Both the position numbers and the translations under genes were made by a program. This document shows, in pieces, positions 45,499 through 54,582 of a DNA stretch of 64,000 nt. The notes under the pieces were generated by a model. It was given only the letters and a program-made list of their open reading frames with translations, did no database searches and was not told the DNA's origin. Where the stretch lies: NCBI RefSeq assembly GCF_000374285.1, contig NZ_KB893932.1, positions 1-64,000 on the forward strand, in the 5' to 3' direction. How positions within the stretch are numbered: position 1 is the stretch's first letter; every line of letters begins with the position of its first letter. Source of the DNA: Actinobacillus capsulatus DSM 19761. Lineage in GTDB: Bacteria > Pseudomonadota > Gammaproteobacteria > Enterobacterales > Pasteurellaceae.

Positions 45499-46830
45499 TT
45501 AGCCTTCCTTCTCGATTTTATCTAACGCCTGACGCAATAATGGGCCCCAGTTGTTTTTACCAGAACACACAAAGGTACATAACGCTAAATCTTCTTCATC
45601 TAGCTCTAAGCAACCTAATGCCTGAGCAGAATCCGTATCGCCTGCCGCTAAATCACGCAACAATAATGTCGGTAAAATATCTAATGGCATTACACGCTCA
45701 TACGCCCCTGTCGGCACCATTGCACGCTCGCTACCGTGAACGGCGGTTGTGAAATTAAATAATTTCTTCGCAAAATGACCGAGGGTAGTACGCGTGATCG
45801 AGAATTTATCTGAATATGGTGCGATCATACCGAAGAAGATTTTTTCACGACCTTCCGCCAATACAGACACCTGTAAAGCGTAACGCCCTAAATAATCCAC
45901 CGGCCCCGTCGCCGTTGCACCGCTTAACACTGAACCTGAAATCACACGGTTTTCGCCGTCTTTCAATTCGTTAGCGGTTAATTGAGAAAGGTTCGCCCCA
46001 AGACGCGTACGCACCAAGCGAGGATTGTTCACTTGTGGGCCTGCGAGAGAGACCACACGATCCGTATAAAGCTCGCCCGTGGTAAATAATTTACCGATTG
46101 CGATTACATCTTGATAATTTAAATGCCATACGGTTTTCGTTAAACCTACCGGATCAATAAAGTGAATGTGAGTACCCACTAAACCTGCCGGGTGACGACC
46201 CGCAAATTCGTGTACATTTACACCGCTAACTGAAGGAACGTTCGCACCAGCTGCTTTCACTAAATTCACTTTCACGCCTAAACGAGTTAATACCGTTAAA
46301 CCGTGTTCGAAATCATTTTTGTATTCGTTAATGATCACCGTCGGATCAGCACTTAACGGATTAGTATCCATTGCATTAACGAAAATTGATGCCGGAGTTG
46401 CATCAACTGCAGGAACTTTGCTGAACGGACGAGTACGGAATGCTGTCCATAAACCCGATTCAACAAGATTTGTTCTTACTTGTTCCGCTGATAAAGAGGC
46501 TAATTGCGCAGCTTCATAGCTCTTAAAGGTAATTTGCTCATCACCCTCAACTTTAATTACGACTGATTGAAGAACACGTTTTTCACCACGGTTGATCGTT
46601 ACTACCGTACCGCTTGCTGGGGCTGTAAATACTACGCCAGGGTTCTTTTTATCTTCAAAAAGTACCTGACCTTTTTTCACTACATCGCCTTCACGAACTT
46701 TCATTGAAGGACGCATACCCACATATTCTTCACCAAGCATCGCAACTTCATTAACGGTATTGCCGTTATGGATTACTTGTGCCGGCGTACCTGCAATAGG
46801 TAAATCCAAGCCTTTTTTGATTGTAATCAT
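45499..46830 (-). CDS. nqrA: Na+-NQR subunit A
   Basis: 443-residue peripheral subunit, first gene of the operon. [15 protein letters not shown] at the start, the [20 protein letters not shown] barrel and [20 protein letters not shown] are family hallmarks. Homologous in part to RnfC but without Fe-S clusters. Confidence 0.98.
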   Translation of the reverse strand: MITIKKGLDLPIAGTPAQVIHNGNTVNEVAMLGEEYVGMRPSMKVREGDVVKKGQVLFEDKKNPGVVFTAPASGTVVTINRGEKRVLQSVVIKVEGDEQITFKSYEAAQLASLSAEQVRTNLVESGLWTAFRTRPFSKVPAVDATPASIFVNAMDTNPLSADPTVIINEYKNDFEHGLTVLTRLGVKVNLVKAAGANVPSVSGVNVHEFAGRHPAGLVGTHIHFIDPVGLTKTVWHLNYQDVIAIGKLFTTGELYTDRVVSLAGPQVNNPRLVRTRLGANLSQLTANELKDGENRVISGSVLSGATATGPVDYLGRYALQVSVLAEGREKIFFGMIAPYSDKFSITRTTLGHFAKKLFNFTTAVHGSERAMVPTGAYERVMPLDILPTLLLRDLAAGDTDSAQALGCLELDEEDLALCTFVCSGKNNWGPLLRQALDKIEKEG

Positions 46831-47084
46831 ATTGTTTGCACTACTTTTCTTTTGGGTTAAAAAATAAGATTGCGAAAAATCGCAATCGCTTCTCTTGAGC
46901 CGTAACGTTAATTTAAAAACAAACGAATTCCCCCACTTGTTTCTAAAAAGTTACATTAAGTTCTCAAATCTGGGTTTTTATCTCGGAATTAATTCACAAG
47001 CTAAAATAAACGAGGCATTTTACCTTAAAAACGAGCTAACTTTCCACAAAAACACACGATTTTCGGGCGCTAGACCTTGAATAT

Positions 47085-47098
47085 TTGAAATAAATCAA
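47085..47098. promoter_or_regulatory. Possible FNR site between nqrA and nfuA
   Basis: TTGAAATAAATCAA differs at one base from TTGAT-N4-ATCAA. It is 211 bases from nfuA and 255 from nqrA, so it is not at a standard distance from a start codon unless the leader is long. Weak call. Confidence 0.3.
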
Positions 47099-47167
47099 TA
47101 TTTATTAGACAATTTTTTAACATTTACCTCTAAAGGGGTAATCCATATTTCAGTGTCTTAACTCCAA

Positions 47168-47177
47168 ACAAGCGGTC
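47168..47177 (+). repeat. DNA uptake signal upstream of nfuA
   Basis: ACAAGCGGTC followed by AGATTTTCTAAACTTTTTGCAAA, so with its extended AT-rich flank. Confidence 0.8.
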
Positions 47178-47308
47178 AGATTTTCTAAACTTTTTGCAAA
47201 GTTTGTAACAATTGGTAATTACAAAATTTCGAGTAGAAAAAACCGCCTGTAAAGCGTAGAATACCCGATAATTTTACTCAATTTAAATAACGAATTTGGA
47301 AACTCATA

Positions 47309-47908
47309 ATGGAACAACAAGAAGTCATTCATATTTCGATTTCTGAAGCGGCACAAGCACACTTTCGCCGTCTTCTAGAGCAACAAGAAGAAAATACCAA
47401 TATCCGTATTTTCGTGGTAAATCCGGGCAGCCCTAATGCCGAGTGTGGCGTTTCTTATTGCCCGCAAAATGCCGTAGAAGAGACCGATACACAATTTGAA
47501 TATAATGGTTTCTCTGCATTTGTTGATGAAATTAGCCTACCTTTCTTGGATGAAGCGGAAATTGATTATGTAACGGATCCGATGGGGTCACAACTCACGT
47601 TAAAGGCGCCAAATGCGAAAATGCGTAAAGTGGCGGATGACGCACCTTTTATTGAACGCTTAGATTATGTGATTCAAACTCAGGTAAACCCGCAATTAGC
47701 AAGCCATGGCGGTCGAGTGACTTTAATCGAAGTGACGGAGGATAAATATGCGATTCTACAATTCGGTGGTGGCTGTAACGGCTGTTCAATGGTGGATGTC
47801 ACCTTAAAAGAAGGAATCGAGAAACAATTATTAGCCATGTTCCCTGACGAATTAGTCGGAGTGAAAGATGTAACCAAACACCAACACGGCGAACATTCTT
47901 ACTACTAA
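47309..47908 (+). CDS. nfuA: Fe-S biogenesis protein NfuA
   Basis: Carrier that delivers 4Fe-4S clusters to targets such as aconitase and lipoyl synthase. 199 residues: a degenerate A-type domain without its cysteines' usual set ([20 protein letters not shown]) and a C-terminal Nfu domain with the CxxC in [18 protein letters not shown]. This two-domain layout is typical. Own terminator follows. Confidence 0.97.
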   Translation: MEQQEVIHISISEAAQAHFRRLLEQQEENTNIRIFVVNPGSPNAECGVSYCPQNAVEETDTQFEYNGFSAFVDEISLPFLDEAEIDYVTDPMGSQLTLKAPNAKMRKVADDAPFIERLDYVIQTQVNPQLASHGGRVTLIEVTEDKYAILQFGGGCNGCSMVDVTLKEGIEKQLLAMFPDELVGVKDVTKHQHGEHSYY

Positions 47909-47915
47909 ATAACAT

Positions 47916-47950
47916 AAAAAAGCACGAGTAACTCAGCTCGTGCTTTTTTT
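47916..47950. terminator. Two-way terminator between nfuA and add
   Basis: AGCACGAG (47921-47928) pairs with CTCGTGCT (47937-47944) with A- and T-runs on either side, between converging genes. Confidence 0.9.
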
Positions 47951-47979
47951 GCAATTTTTCAGCCAAATTTAACCGCTTA

Positions 47980-49014
47980 CTAAAGTAATGTCGGATAACG
48001 TTGTTGAATTTCGCTCAATAAGGCTTTTTTATCTTGCTTCGAGAGAAAAGCCGCTTCAACTGCATTAAACAAAAGTTGCAGTGCTTCTTCTTTGGTAAGT
48101 TGATAATCGGTTTCCAATAGGTGAAACTCATTTTGCACATTTGTTTGTGAAACGGTCATATTATCGCTATTTAATGTTGCCACCACACCTCGCTCTAAAA
48201 ATGTGCGTAACGGATAATCTCGTAGATGCTGAACCGTTTTAGTTTGCAGATTACTGCACGGACACATTTCTAATGGTGTTCGACTACCTATCAATTTACG
48301 CATCACGCTTTCCGACTGAATTGAACGAATACCATGTCCAATACGTGAAGCGCCAAAATTCAGTGCTTGCTCAACACTCTCTGCGCCTGCAGCTTCTCCA
48401 GCATGAAGGGTAAACGGCACACCTAATTCATTTGCATAATCAAATTCTGCACTAAAATTTACCGTCGGAAATATGCCTTCCGCACCGGCTAAATCGACTG
48501 CTACCACACCGGCTTCGCCCTCACTTAAATATTTATCGGCTAAACGTACGGTTTCTAAATTTTCCGCATGATTATCCGCTGCTCGCATACAGCATAAAAT
48601 TAAATTCGCTTTAAATAATCGGGTCTTGGCTAAGCCTTCTTGTAAACCTTTAATCGCTGCTTGTACCACTTGTTCTTGATCCATGCCTTTTTGGGTATGA
48701 AATTGTGGCGCAAAGCGAATCTCAACATAAAGCAATCCGGCTTGATCTAATCGTTGTAGAACATCAGTAACGGACGAAGCCAATGCTTCAGGGGTTTGTA
48801 ATAACGAAATGGGTAACTCGAAACAGCGTAAATATTGATTTAAATCGCTACAATCTTGCGGGACGGAAATAAAAGGAAGTAAGGTTTGCGGGTCAGAGGA
48901 AGGGAGTTGAATTTGCTGTTTAGCAGCCCATTCAATCATCCATTGTGGTGATAAAGAACCATCTAAATGCAAATGTAGGTCTATCACCCCATATGTTGCT
49001 AAGTTTAAAGCCAT
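47980..49014 (-). CDS. add: Adenosine deaminase
   Basis: Converts adenosine and deoxyadenosine to the inosine forms in purine salvage. 344 residues with zinc ligands in DLHLHLDGSLS, the catalytic HAGEAAGAESVEQAL, RIGHGIRS, and LNSDNMTVSQT for the last zinc-site aspartate. It lies downstream of nrdBA on the same strand, after the hairpin at 49133-49160, so it likely has its own promoter. Confidence 0.96.
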   Translation of the reverse strand: MALNLATYGVIDLHLHLDGSLSPQWMIEWAAKQQIQLPSSDPQTLLPFISVPQDCSDLNQYLRCFELPISLLQTPEALASSVTDVLQRLDQAGLLYVEIRFAPQFHTQKGMDQEQVVQAAIKGLQEGLAKTRLFKANLILCCMRAADNHAENLETVRLADKYLSEGEAGVVAVDLAGAEGIFPTVNFSAEFDYANELGVPFTLHAGEAAGAESVEQALNFGASRIGHGIRSIQSESVMRKLIGSRTPLEMCPCSNLQTKTVQHLRDYPLRTFLERGVVATLNSDNMTVSQTNVQNEFHLLETDYQLTKEEALQLLFNAVEAAFLSKQDKKALLSEIQQRYPTLL

Positions 49015-49132
49015 ATTGTCTCCTTAACTGTTATTGATATTTTATATATGGCTGCACAAAGATTACACAAATTTACGCAAAATAACAATATATAAAACAA
49101 TAAGCGGTGTAATTTCCGAGAAATGTTACAGA

Positions 49133-49160
49133 TATAAAAACACCACCTTACGGTGGTGCT
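49133..49160 (-). terminator. Terminator of nrdB-nrdA
   Basis: On the minus strand AGCACCACC-GTAA-GGTGGTG is followed by TTTTTATA. The stem follows the nrdA stop by about 14 bases. Confidence 0.85.
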
Positions 49161-49173
49161 TACTAGATTTTAA

Positions 49174-50838
49174 TTAACCTTCACAGCTAGAACAACTTAA
49201 TAAGTTACGGTTAAACACTTGTGCCGCACTCATTGAGTATTGGTAATAAATTGATTTTAAACCGAGTTCCTCTGCAGTTAAGTATAATTGGTTTAAGTCA
49301 CGAGCCGGTGTTGCAGGGTGAACCATGATATTAATACTTTGACCTTGGTCGATATATTTCTGACGTTGTGCCGCTTGCTGAATCACGCTTAACTGACTGA
49401 TTTCAGAGAAAGTTTTGAATACTTCTTTTTCTTCGTCGGTTAATTGTTCCAAGTGCTGTACGGAACCGTCATTGTGTAAAATCGATTCCCAAATCTCTTC
49501 CGTATCTAAACCTTTTTCTTGGAGTAATTTCTCTAAGAACGGGTTTTTATACACGGTTTTGATTTTCGCTAAATCTTTAACATAGTAGTTAGATTTAAAC
49601 GGTTCAACCGATGGTGATACGCTACCTAAAATAAAACTACTTGATTTCGTTGGCGCAATACTCATTAGAGTAGTATTACGGCGACCGTAGCCTTTTAAGA
49701 TTTCCGGCTCACCAAAACGTTTCGCTAACTCTTGTGACGCTTTTAAGGTTTTCTCTTGTAACGTTTTAAAGATTAAGTTGTTTTTTTGCATTGCTTGGAA
49801 GCTATCAAACGCAATGTTATTCGCTTGTAAATAGCTATGCCAGCCTAACACGCCTAAGCCTAATGCACGGTGACGAATCGCAAAGCGATGTGCACGATCT
49901 AAGAACGGCATATCTTTACTTTTCTCAATAAACTCACTCATTACCACGTCTAAGAAGTAAGTTAATACTTCCGGTGCATCCGTGTCTTTCCACTCATCAA
50001 AATAGAGTAAGTTCATTGAAGAAAGACAGCAAACGAAACTTTCATCATTGCTTGATGGAAGCATAATTTCGGTACATAAGTTTGAAGCGTGTACCGTCAT
50101 ATTTTTATCTTTATAAACGTCCGGACGGCCAGCATTTGCATTATCTTTAAAGAATAAATACGGAATACCCGTTTCCGTTTTACGTTGTAACAGTTTTGCC
50201 CAAAGTTGACGTTTATACGGGTCACCCGCTTTCATTGATTCTAACCAATCATGACCGACACATACGCCGTAATACATTAATTGGATTGGGTTACCTTCGG
50301 TATGAATATCTAACCATTCGTCAATATCGCCGTGTTCAATATCGATATAACCGGCAAATTGGCCTTTACGTGACGTACCTTGAGAAATAACGTCAATCAC
50401 CGTATCAAACAATTTACTAAAGTTGAATGAACCGTCTGATTTACCGTTATTTTTAATTGCTGAACCACGTGGACGAATATCACCGAAATAAGCGGAAGTA
50501 CCGCCACCGATTTTACTCATCATCCCCACTTCAGCGGTCGTCACCATAATTTCGTGAATTGAGTCACCGATGTAGCTACCAAAACAAGAAATCGGTAAAC
50601 CACGATCTAAACCGAAATTCGACCAAATCGGAGAAGAAAGTGAGAAATAACCACGTGCCATATAGTGATAGAATTTATCCGCATAGCCTTCGATACCAAG
50701 TTTATGCTCCGCATGTTCAGCGATAAAACGAATACGCTCTAATGCGGTTGTTCCTTCAAGTAAGTAACCACGTTGTAAAAATAAGCGGCTATCTTCATTT
50801 AGCCATTCAAAATCAGGGCGAGTATTAGAATAAGTCAT
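49174..50838 (-). CDS. nrdA: Short class I ribonucleotide reductase catalytic subunit (class Id-like)
   Basis: 554 residues, about 200 fewer than E. coli NrdA, with no N-terminal ATP cone. The catalytic machinery is complete: C85 in PISCFGSYI, N253/C255/E257 in SNLCTEIM, C270 in FVCCLSSMNL, the radical-path tyrosines Y531 and Y532 in KSIYYQY, and the C-terminal thiol pair C549/C552 in SCSSCEG. It is therefore a compact enzyme, not a truncation. The minimal architecture matches the class Id enzymes described from Actinobacillus ureae and Flavobacterium johnsoniae. Overlaps nrdB by 14 bases; no nrdI is near. Confidence 0.88.
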   Translation of the reverse strand: MTYSNTRPDFEWLNEDSRLFLQRGYLLEGTTALERIRFIAEHAEHKLGIEGYADKFYHYMARGYFSLSSPIWSNFGLDRGLPISCFGSYIGDSIHEIMVTTAEVGMMSKIGGGTSAYFGDIRPRGSAIKNNGKSDGSFNFSKLFDTVIDVISQGTSRKGQFAGYIDIEHGDIDEWLDIHTEGNPIQLMYYGVCVGHDWLESMKAGDPYKRQLWAKLLQRKTETGIPYLFFKDNANAGRPDVYKDKNMTVHASNLCTEIMLPSSNDESFVCCLSSMNLLYFDEWKDTDAPEVLTYFLDVVMSEFIEKSKDMPFLDRAHRFAIRHRALGLGVLGWHSYLQANNIAFDSFQAMQKNNLIFKTLQEKTLKASQELAKRFGEPEILKGYGRRNTTLMSIAPTKSSSFILGSVSPSVEPFKSNYYVKDLAKIKTVYKNPFLEKLLQEKGLDTEEIWESILHNDGSVQHLEQLTDEEKEVFKTFSEISQLSVIQQAAQRQKYIDQGQSINIMVHPATPARDLNQLYLTAEELGLKSIYYQYSMSAAQVFNRNLLSCSSCEG

Positions 50839-51805
50839 CTGCGGTAATCTGCTTCATTTTTTTGCTGTAATCAGTACTACGTTTGTTAAAGAAATCTGTT
50901 TCTTTCGTTGACAGAATTTCAATATCAAACCACTCAGTTTCTTTTAGTAATTCAGGATTTACATCGTATGGAGGCTCTAAACCTAGCGTCATTAACGAGT
51001 TGTTATAACGGCTACGAATATAGTTTTCTACCGCTTCACGGCTAATAAAACTTAAATCGCCTTCTTCAAAAATCCAATCTAAAATGCCACATTCCGCCTC
51101 AAACGCTTGAGTAGATAGGGTCTTTAATTCTTCAAAAAATTCTGGAGTGAAAAGCTCACTGTGTTCATCACGTAAAATTTCGTATAACGCAATACCGAAT
51201 TTACCATGAATCTCTTCTTCTTTTGACGTTGCTTCAACCGCATTAGAAATCCCTTTAAAGAGGTTTTTATGCTTATTGAACGACATCATAATTAAGAACT
51301 GACCGAATAATGAAATATGTTCTACGAAAAGAGAGAATAAAACGAGTGAAAGCACAAATTCACCTTTACCCGCATCTTTATCTTTCATGAACGATTCCAT
51401 ATAACGAATACGGTTCATTAACGGCTCAATGTCTTGGATTTGGCTAAACATTTCGTTTAAGCCTAATTTTTCTAATAAAAACGAGTATGCATCTTTGTGA
51501 CGAACTTCCGACTCTGCGAATGTACCACCCACATCATCCATTTCCGGTTTTGGGAAATAGCGATATAGTTCACCCCAGAAACGTTTTACGTTTACTTCCA
51601 CTTGAGAAATCGCCAACATCGCACGAGTTAACACATGACGTTCGTGATCATTGATATCAATACGGTAGTTCTGAATATCACCGGTAAAATTAAACTCCGT
51701 ATGCAACCAATAAGAATGGCGAATTGCATCTTTAAATTCTAATAATTCAGGGTATTCGTATGGCTTGATGTTCAAGCGTTTTTCAAAAAGATTTCTTTTG
51801 GACAT
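50825..51805 (-). CDS. nrdB: Class I ribonucleotide reductase radical subunit (class Id-like)
   Basis: 326 residues with ferritin-like fold. Probable metal ligands are E70 (SQVEVNVKR), E100 and H103 (AESEVRHKDAY), E162 (FVEHISLF), E197 and H200 (KEEEIHGKF); the tyrosine in the usual radical position is Y107. The first ligand is Glu, not the Asp of E. coli class Ia. Class Id proteins keep the tyrosine but work from a Mn(IV)Mn(III) centre made with superoxide; which centre forms here is inference. nrdB comes first in the operon, unlike nrdAB. The start is ATG 51805, and NrdR boxes lie about 140-185 bases upstream. Confidence 0.88.
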   Translation of the reverse strand: MSKRNLFEKRLNIKPYEYPELLEFKDAIRHSYWLHTEFNFTGDIQNYRIDINDHERHVLTRAMLAISQVEVNVKRFWGELYRYFPKPEMDDVGGTFAESEVRHKDAYSFLLEKLGLNEMFSQIQDIEPLMNRIRYMESFMKDKDAGKGEFVLSLVLFSLFVEHISLFGQFLIMMSFNKHKNLFKGISNAVEATSKEEEIHGKFGIALYEILRDEHSELFTPEFFEELKTLSTQAFEAECGILDWIFEEGDLSFISREAVENYIRSRYNNSLMTLGLEPPYDVNPELLKETEWFDIEILSTKETDFFNKRSTDYSKKMKQITADDLF

Positions 51806-51943
51806 ACTCGTTAACTCTATCTTTATTCATTAATAATTAAGGCGTGAATTTTAGGGAAAATTTTTTAGTACCACAAGTCTTGACAAACAAGCTTTTTAGC
51901 TAGTCATTTGATTTATAAAGAAAAAATTTTTTGTCAATTTATA

Positions 51944-51959
51944 AATCAATATCTAGTGG
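51944..51959. promoter_or_regulatory. NrdR box proximal to nrdB
   Basis: Minus strand CCACTAGATATTGATT, 12 of 16 to the NrdR consensus; starts 139 bases before nrdB. Exactly 31 bases from the partner box, and the two share CTAGATATTG in opposite orientation. Confidence 0.7.
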
Positions 51960-51974
51960 TTTATTTGTAAAAAT

Positions 51975-51990
51975 CTACTAGATATTGTAT
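51975..51990. promoter_or_regulatory. NrdR box distal to nrdB
   Basis: Minus strand ATACAATATCTAGTAG, 12 of 16 to the consensus. The weak individual match is offset by the standard 31-base spacing and by position upstream of a reductase operon. Confidence 0.7.
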
Positions 51991-52082
51991 TGCATTAATT
52001 ATCATCAAATCACAAGCCGAACGTAAAAACCGTGAATTCACAAGCGTTTTATAGTATGATGAGCGAAATTTTGATCCCTTTA

Positions 52083-52141
52083 CAAGCGGTTAAATTTAGC
52101 GAAAAATTTACAAAAGATCGGCTAAATGGCACCGCTTGTTA
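52083..52141. repeat. Imperfect inverted USS pair overlapping the dusA leader
   Basis: ACAAGCGGTTAAATTTAGC (52082-52100) faces GCTAAATGGCACCGCTTGT (52121-52139). The arms pair apart from one small mismatch region. It ends about 24 bases before the dusA ATG, so the hairpin will be close to the ribosome site if transcription starts upstream of it. Confidence 0.6.
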
Positions 52142-52162
52142 TTTTTATTTGTGAATAACTTT

Positions 52163-53134
52163 ATGCAAAATCAATTTTATCGTGGACGTTTTTCCGTTGC
52201 GCCAATGCTTGATTGGAGCACCCGTCATTGCCGCTATTTTCATCGTCAATTTAGCCAACACGCTTTGCTTTATACCGAAATGATCACCGCACCGGCGATC
52301 ATTCACGCCAAATACGATCTGCTTGAATACGATTCTAGTGAAAATCCGGTTGCGTTACAGCTCGGCGGCAGCGATCCGGCTCAACTTGCGCATTGTGCCA
52401 AATTAGTTGAAGAACGTGGCTATGCCGAAATCAACTTAAATGTCGGCTGTCCTTCCGACCGTGTGCAAAACGGAATGTTCGGTGCTTGCTTAATGGCAAA
52501 AGCCGATTTGGTTGCCGACTGCATCAAAGCCATGCAAGATGCGGTGCAAATTCCGGTGACGGTTAAACATCGTATCGGCATTGATGACTTGGATAGCTAC
52601 GAATTTTTGTTTGATTTTATTGAGAGAGTACAACCGTATAGTAAGGATTTTATCGTTCATGCTCGCAAAGCGTGGCTTTCCGGTTTAAGTCCGAAACAAA
52701 ATCGTGAAATTCCACCGCTTGATTATGAGCGTGTTTATCAGCTGAAACGTGACTTTCCACATTTAAATATTTCAATTAACGGCGGAATTAAAACTGTTGA
52801 GGAAATCAAACAACACTTGGCATTTGTCGATGGCGTAATGGTGGGGCGTGAAGCCTATCAAAACCCGTCATTGTTAGGTGAAATCGATTCGCAAATTTTC
52901 GGTGAAAATCGACCGCTTGTCACCGCCCGTGAAGCGGTGGAAAAGATGTTGCCTTATATTGAAGCGCAAACGCAAAAAGGGGTTTATTTAAACCATATCG
53001 TTCGCCATATGTTAGGTGCATTCCAAAACTGTAAAGGTGCACGCCAATGGCGCCGTCACTTAAGCGAAAATGCCACTAAACAAGGGGCAGGTGTTGAAGT
53101 GGTAGAACAAGCGCTCAGCTTTGTACAAGAATAA
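52163..53134 (+). CDS. dusA: tRNA-dihydrouridine(20/20a) synthase DusA
   Basis: FMN enzyme that reduces U20 and U20a in the tRNA D-loop. 323 residues from ATG 52163 ([20 protein letters not shown]); the frame extends to 52136 without family support. [20 protein letters not shown] includes the catalytic cysteine; [28 protein letters not shown] and [10 protein letters not shown] build the FMN and phosphate sites. A USS at 52911-52920 is read as Arg-Pro-Leu-Val. Confidence 0.96.
   Translation: MQNQFYRGRFSVAPMLDWSTRHCRYFHRQFSQHALLYTEMITAPAIIHAKYDLLEYDSSENPVALQLGGSDPAQLAHCAKLVEERGYAEINLNVGCPSDRVQNGMFGACLMAKADLVADCIKAMQDAVQIPVTVKHRIGIDDLDSYEFLFDFIERVQPYSKDFIVHARKAWLSGLSPKQNREIPPLDYERVYQLKRDFPHLNISINGGIKTVEEIKQHLAFVDGVMVGREAYQNPSLLGEIDSQIFGENRPLVTAREAVEKMLPYIEAQTQKGVYLNHIVRHMLGAFQNCKGARQWRRHLSENATKQGAGVEVVEQALSFVQE
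52911..52920 (-). repeat. DNA uptake signal inside dusA
   Basis: GACCGCTTGT preceded by GCAAATTTTCGGTGAAAATC, read R-P-L-V. Confidence 0.75.
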
Positions 53135-53205
53135 TTAAATTTGCTATTTCCCCCTAAGCAGGCATAATGTTTTTATCCTATGTATCTTTCGGAGGAAATA
53201 TAAAT

Positions 53206-54570
53206 ATGAGCATTCATTCAGTCAATCCAAAAGGCAGTTTAGACCAACTCTCACATTTGGAAATGGAATTGCTGACCAAAAACGCACAAGGCAATCTCTA
53301 TTCACTTTATCGCAATTGTTCGCTTGCCGTGCTTAATTCCGGTGCTGTTACCGATGACAGTCGCGCACTGCTCAATCAATATCAACACTTCGATATAAAT
53401 CTGATTACCCGTGAAAAAGGGGTAACGCTTGAGTTGCACAACCCGCCGGAAACCGCTTTTGTTGACGGAAAAATGATGCTCAATATTCAATATCATTTAT
53501 TTGCCGTATTACGTGACATCGTTTTTGTAAACGCCCTTTCTCAATATTTCAAACAAGATCAACCGCAAACCGATTGTCGCTATATCACCAATCAAGTCTT
53601 TTCAATTTTACGCAATGCCAAAGCGCTTGAGATTGGTTCTGATCCTAATCTAATTGTTTGCTGGGGCGGTCATTCGATTAACCAAACCGAATATCAATAT
53701 TGCCGAGCAGTCGGAACCGAATTGGGATTACGTTTACTTAATATTGTCACTGGCTGTGGTACCGGCGTGATGGAAGCGCCAATGAAAGGCGCAGCAATCG
53801 GCCATGCGAATCAGCGGTATCAGTATAGCCGTTTTATCGGAATCACCGAGCCGTCTATTATTGCCTCCGAGCCGCCGAATCCGATCGTCAATGAATTAAT
53901 TATTATGCCCGATATTGAAAAACGGTTAGAAGCCTTCGTGCGTATGGGACATGGCATTGTCATCTTCCCCGGAGGCCCCGGCACATTAGAAGAATTACTT
54001 TATATCATTGGTATAAAACTCAATCCGGCTAATAAGTTACAACAATTACCGGTAATTTTGACCGCACCGCCGGAAAGCGCCAATTATTTCACCGCGATTG
54101 ATGAATTTATAGGTGAAACGCTTGGTAAAGAAGCGCAACAACAGTATGAAATCATCATTGATGATCCGGTTTTAGTCGCCCAAAAAATGGCACATGCGAT
54201 GAAAGAAGTGAAACGTCAGCGCCAAGCGCTAGCCGATTCATACAGTTTTAACTGGTCGCTAAAAATTGATGACGCTTTTATTTTGCCTTTTGCTCCGACT
54301 CACGAAAATATGGCAAATCTTGATCTGCATTTTGGCCAAGCACCGGCACAATTGGCGGCGAATTTACGCCGAGTATTTTCGGGTATTGTTGCCGGTAATA
54401 TCAAACCGGATACACAAGATATGATTGAGCAATACGGTCCCTTCCAGCTCAAAGGCGATCGCAAATTAATGGAGAAAATCGACTGCTTGTTACAACGCTT
54501 TATTCAGCAACATCGTATGAAACTACCGACCGAAGAGGCTTACAAACCTTGTTATCAGATTCATAAATAG
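53206..54570 (+). CDS. ppnN: Pyrimidine/purine nucleotide 5'-monophosphate nucleosidase PpnN
   Basis: Cleaves nucleoside monophosphates to base and ribose 5-phosphate; in E. coli it is stimulated by (p)ppGpp. 454 residues, identical to E. coli YgdH length, from ATG 53206 behind GGAGG. It carries the LOG-like Rossmann fold with [40 protein letters not shown] and the PGGxGTxxE signature in [14 protein letters not shown]. Twelve bases before the YbjD-like gene, in the same direction. Confidence 0.95.
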   Translation: MSIHSVNPKGSLDQLSHLEMELLTKNAQGNLYSLYRNCSLAVLNSGAVTDDSRALLNQYQHFDINLITREKGVTLELHNPPETAFVDGKMMLNIQYHLFAVLRDIVFVNALSQYFKQDQPQTDCRYITNQVFSILRNAKALEIGSDPNLIVCWGGHSINQTEYQYCRAVGTELGLRLLNIVTGCGTGVMEAPMKGAAIGHANQRYQYSRFIGITEPSIIASEPPNPIVNELIIMPDIEKRLEAFVRMGHGIVIFPGGPGTLEELLYIIGIKLNPANKLQQLPVILTAPPESANYFTAIDEFIGETLGKEAQQQYEIIIDDPVLVAQKMAHAMKEVKRQRQALADSYSFNWSLKIDDAFILPFAPTHENMANLDLHFGQAPAQLAANLRRVFSGIVAGNIKPDTQDMIEQYGPFQLKGDRKLMEKIDCLLQRFIQQHRMKLPTEEAYKPCYQIHK

Positions 54571-54582
54571 CGAGGGGGGATT

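Larger units (their letters stand above)
46831..47308. other. Divergent region between nqrA and nfuA
   Basis: 478 bases with no convincing gene. It must hold the nqr and nfuA promoters. I see one FNR-like palindrome (47085-47098) and one USS (47168-47177). The remaining sequence is AT-rich and featureless to me. Confidence 0.6.
51806..52162. other. Divergent region between nrdB and dusA
   Basis: 357 bases, very AT-rich, holding two NrdR boxes (51944-51959, 51975-51990), a TTGACA-like element on the minus strand (51932-51937) and an imperfect inverted USS pair near the dusA start. No small gene seen. Confidence 0.65.

Noticed and set aside
49174-50838. NrdA as a truncated or frameshifted pseudogene
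   Set aside because: The protein is short, but all catalytic, radical-transfer and C-terminal thiol residues are present, and the start overlaps nrdB as in an intact operon. A minimal class is the better reading.
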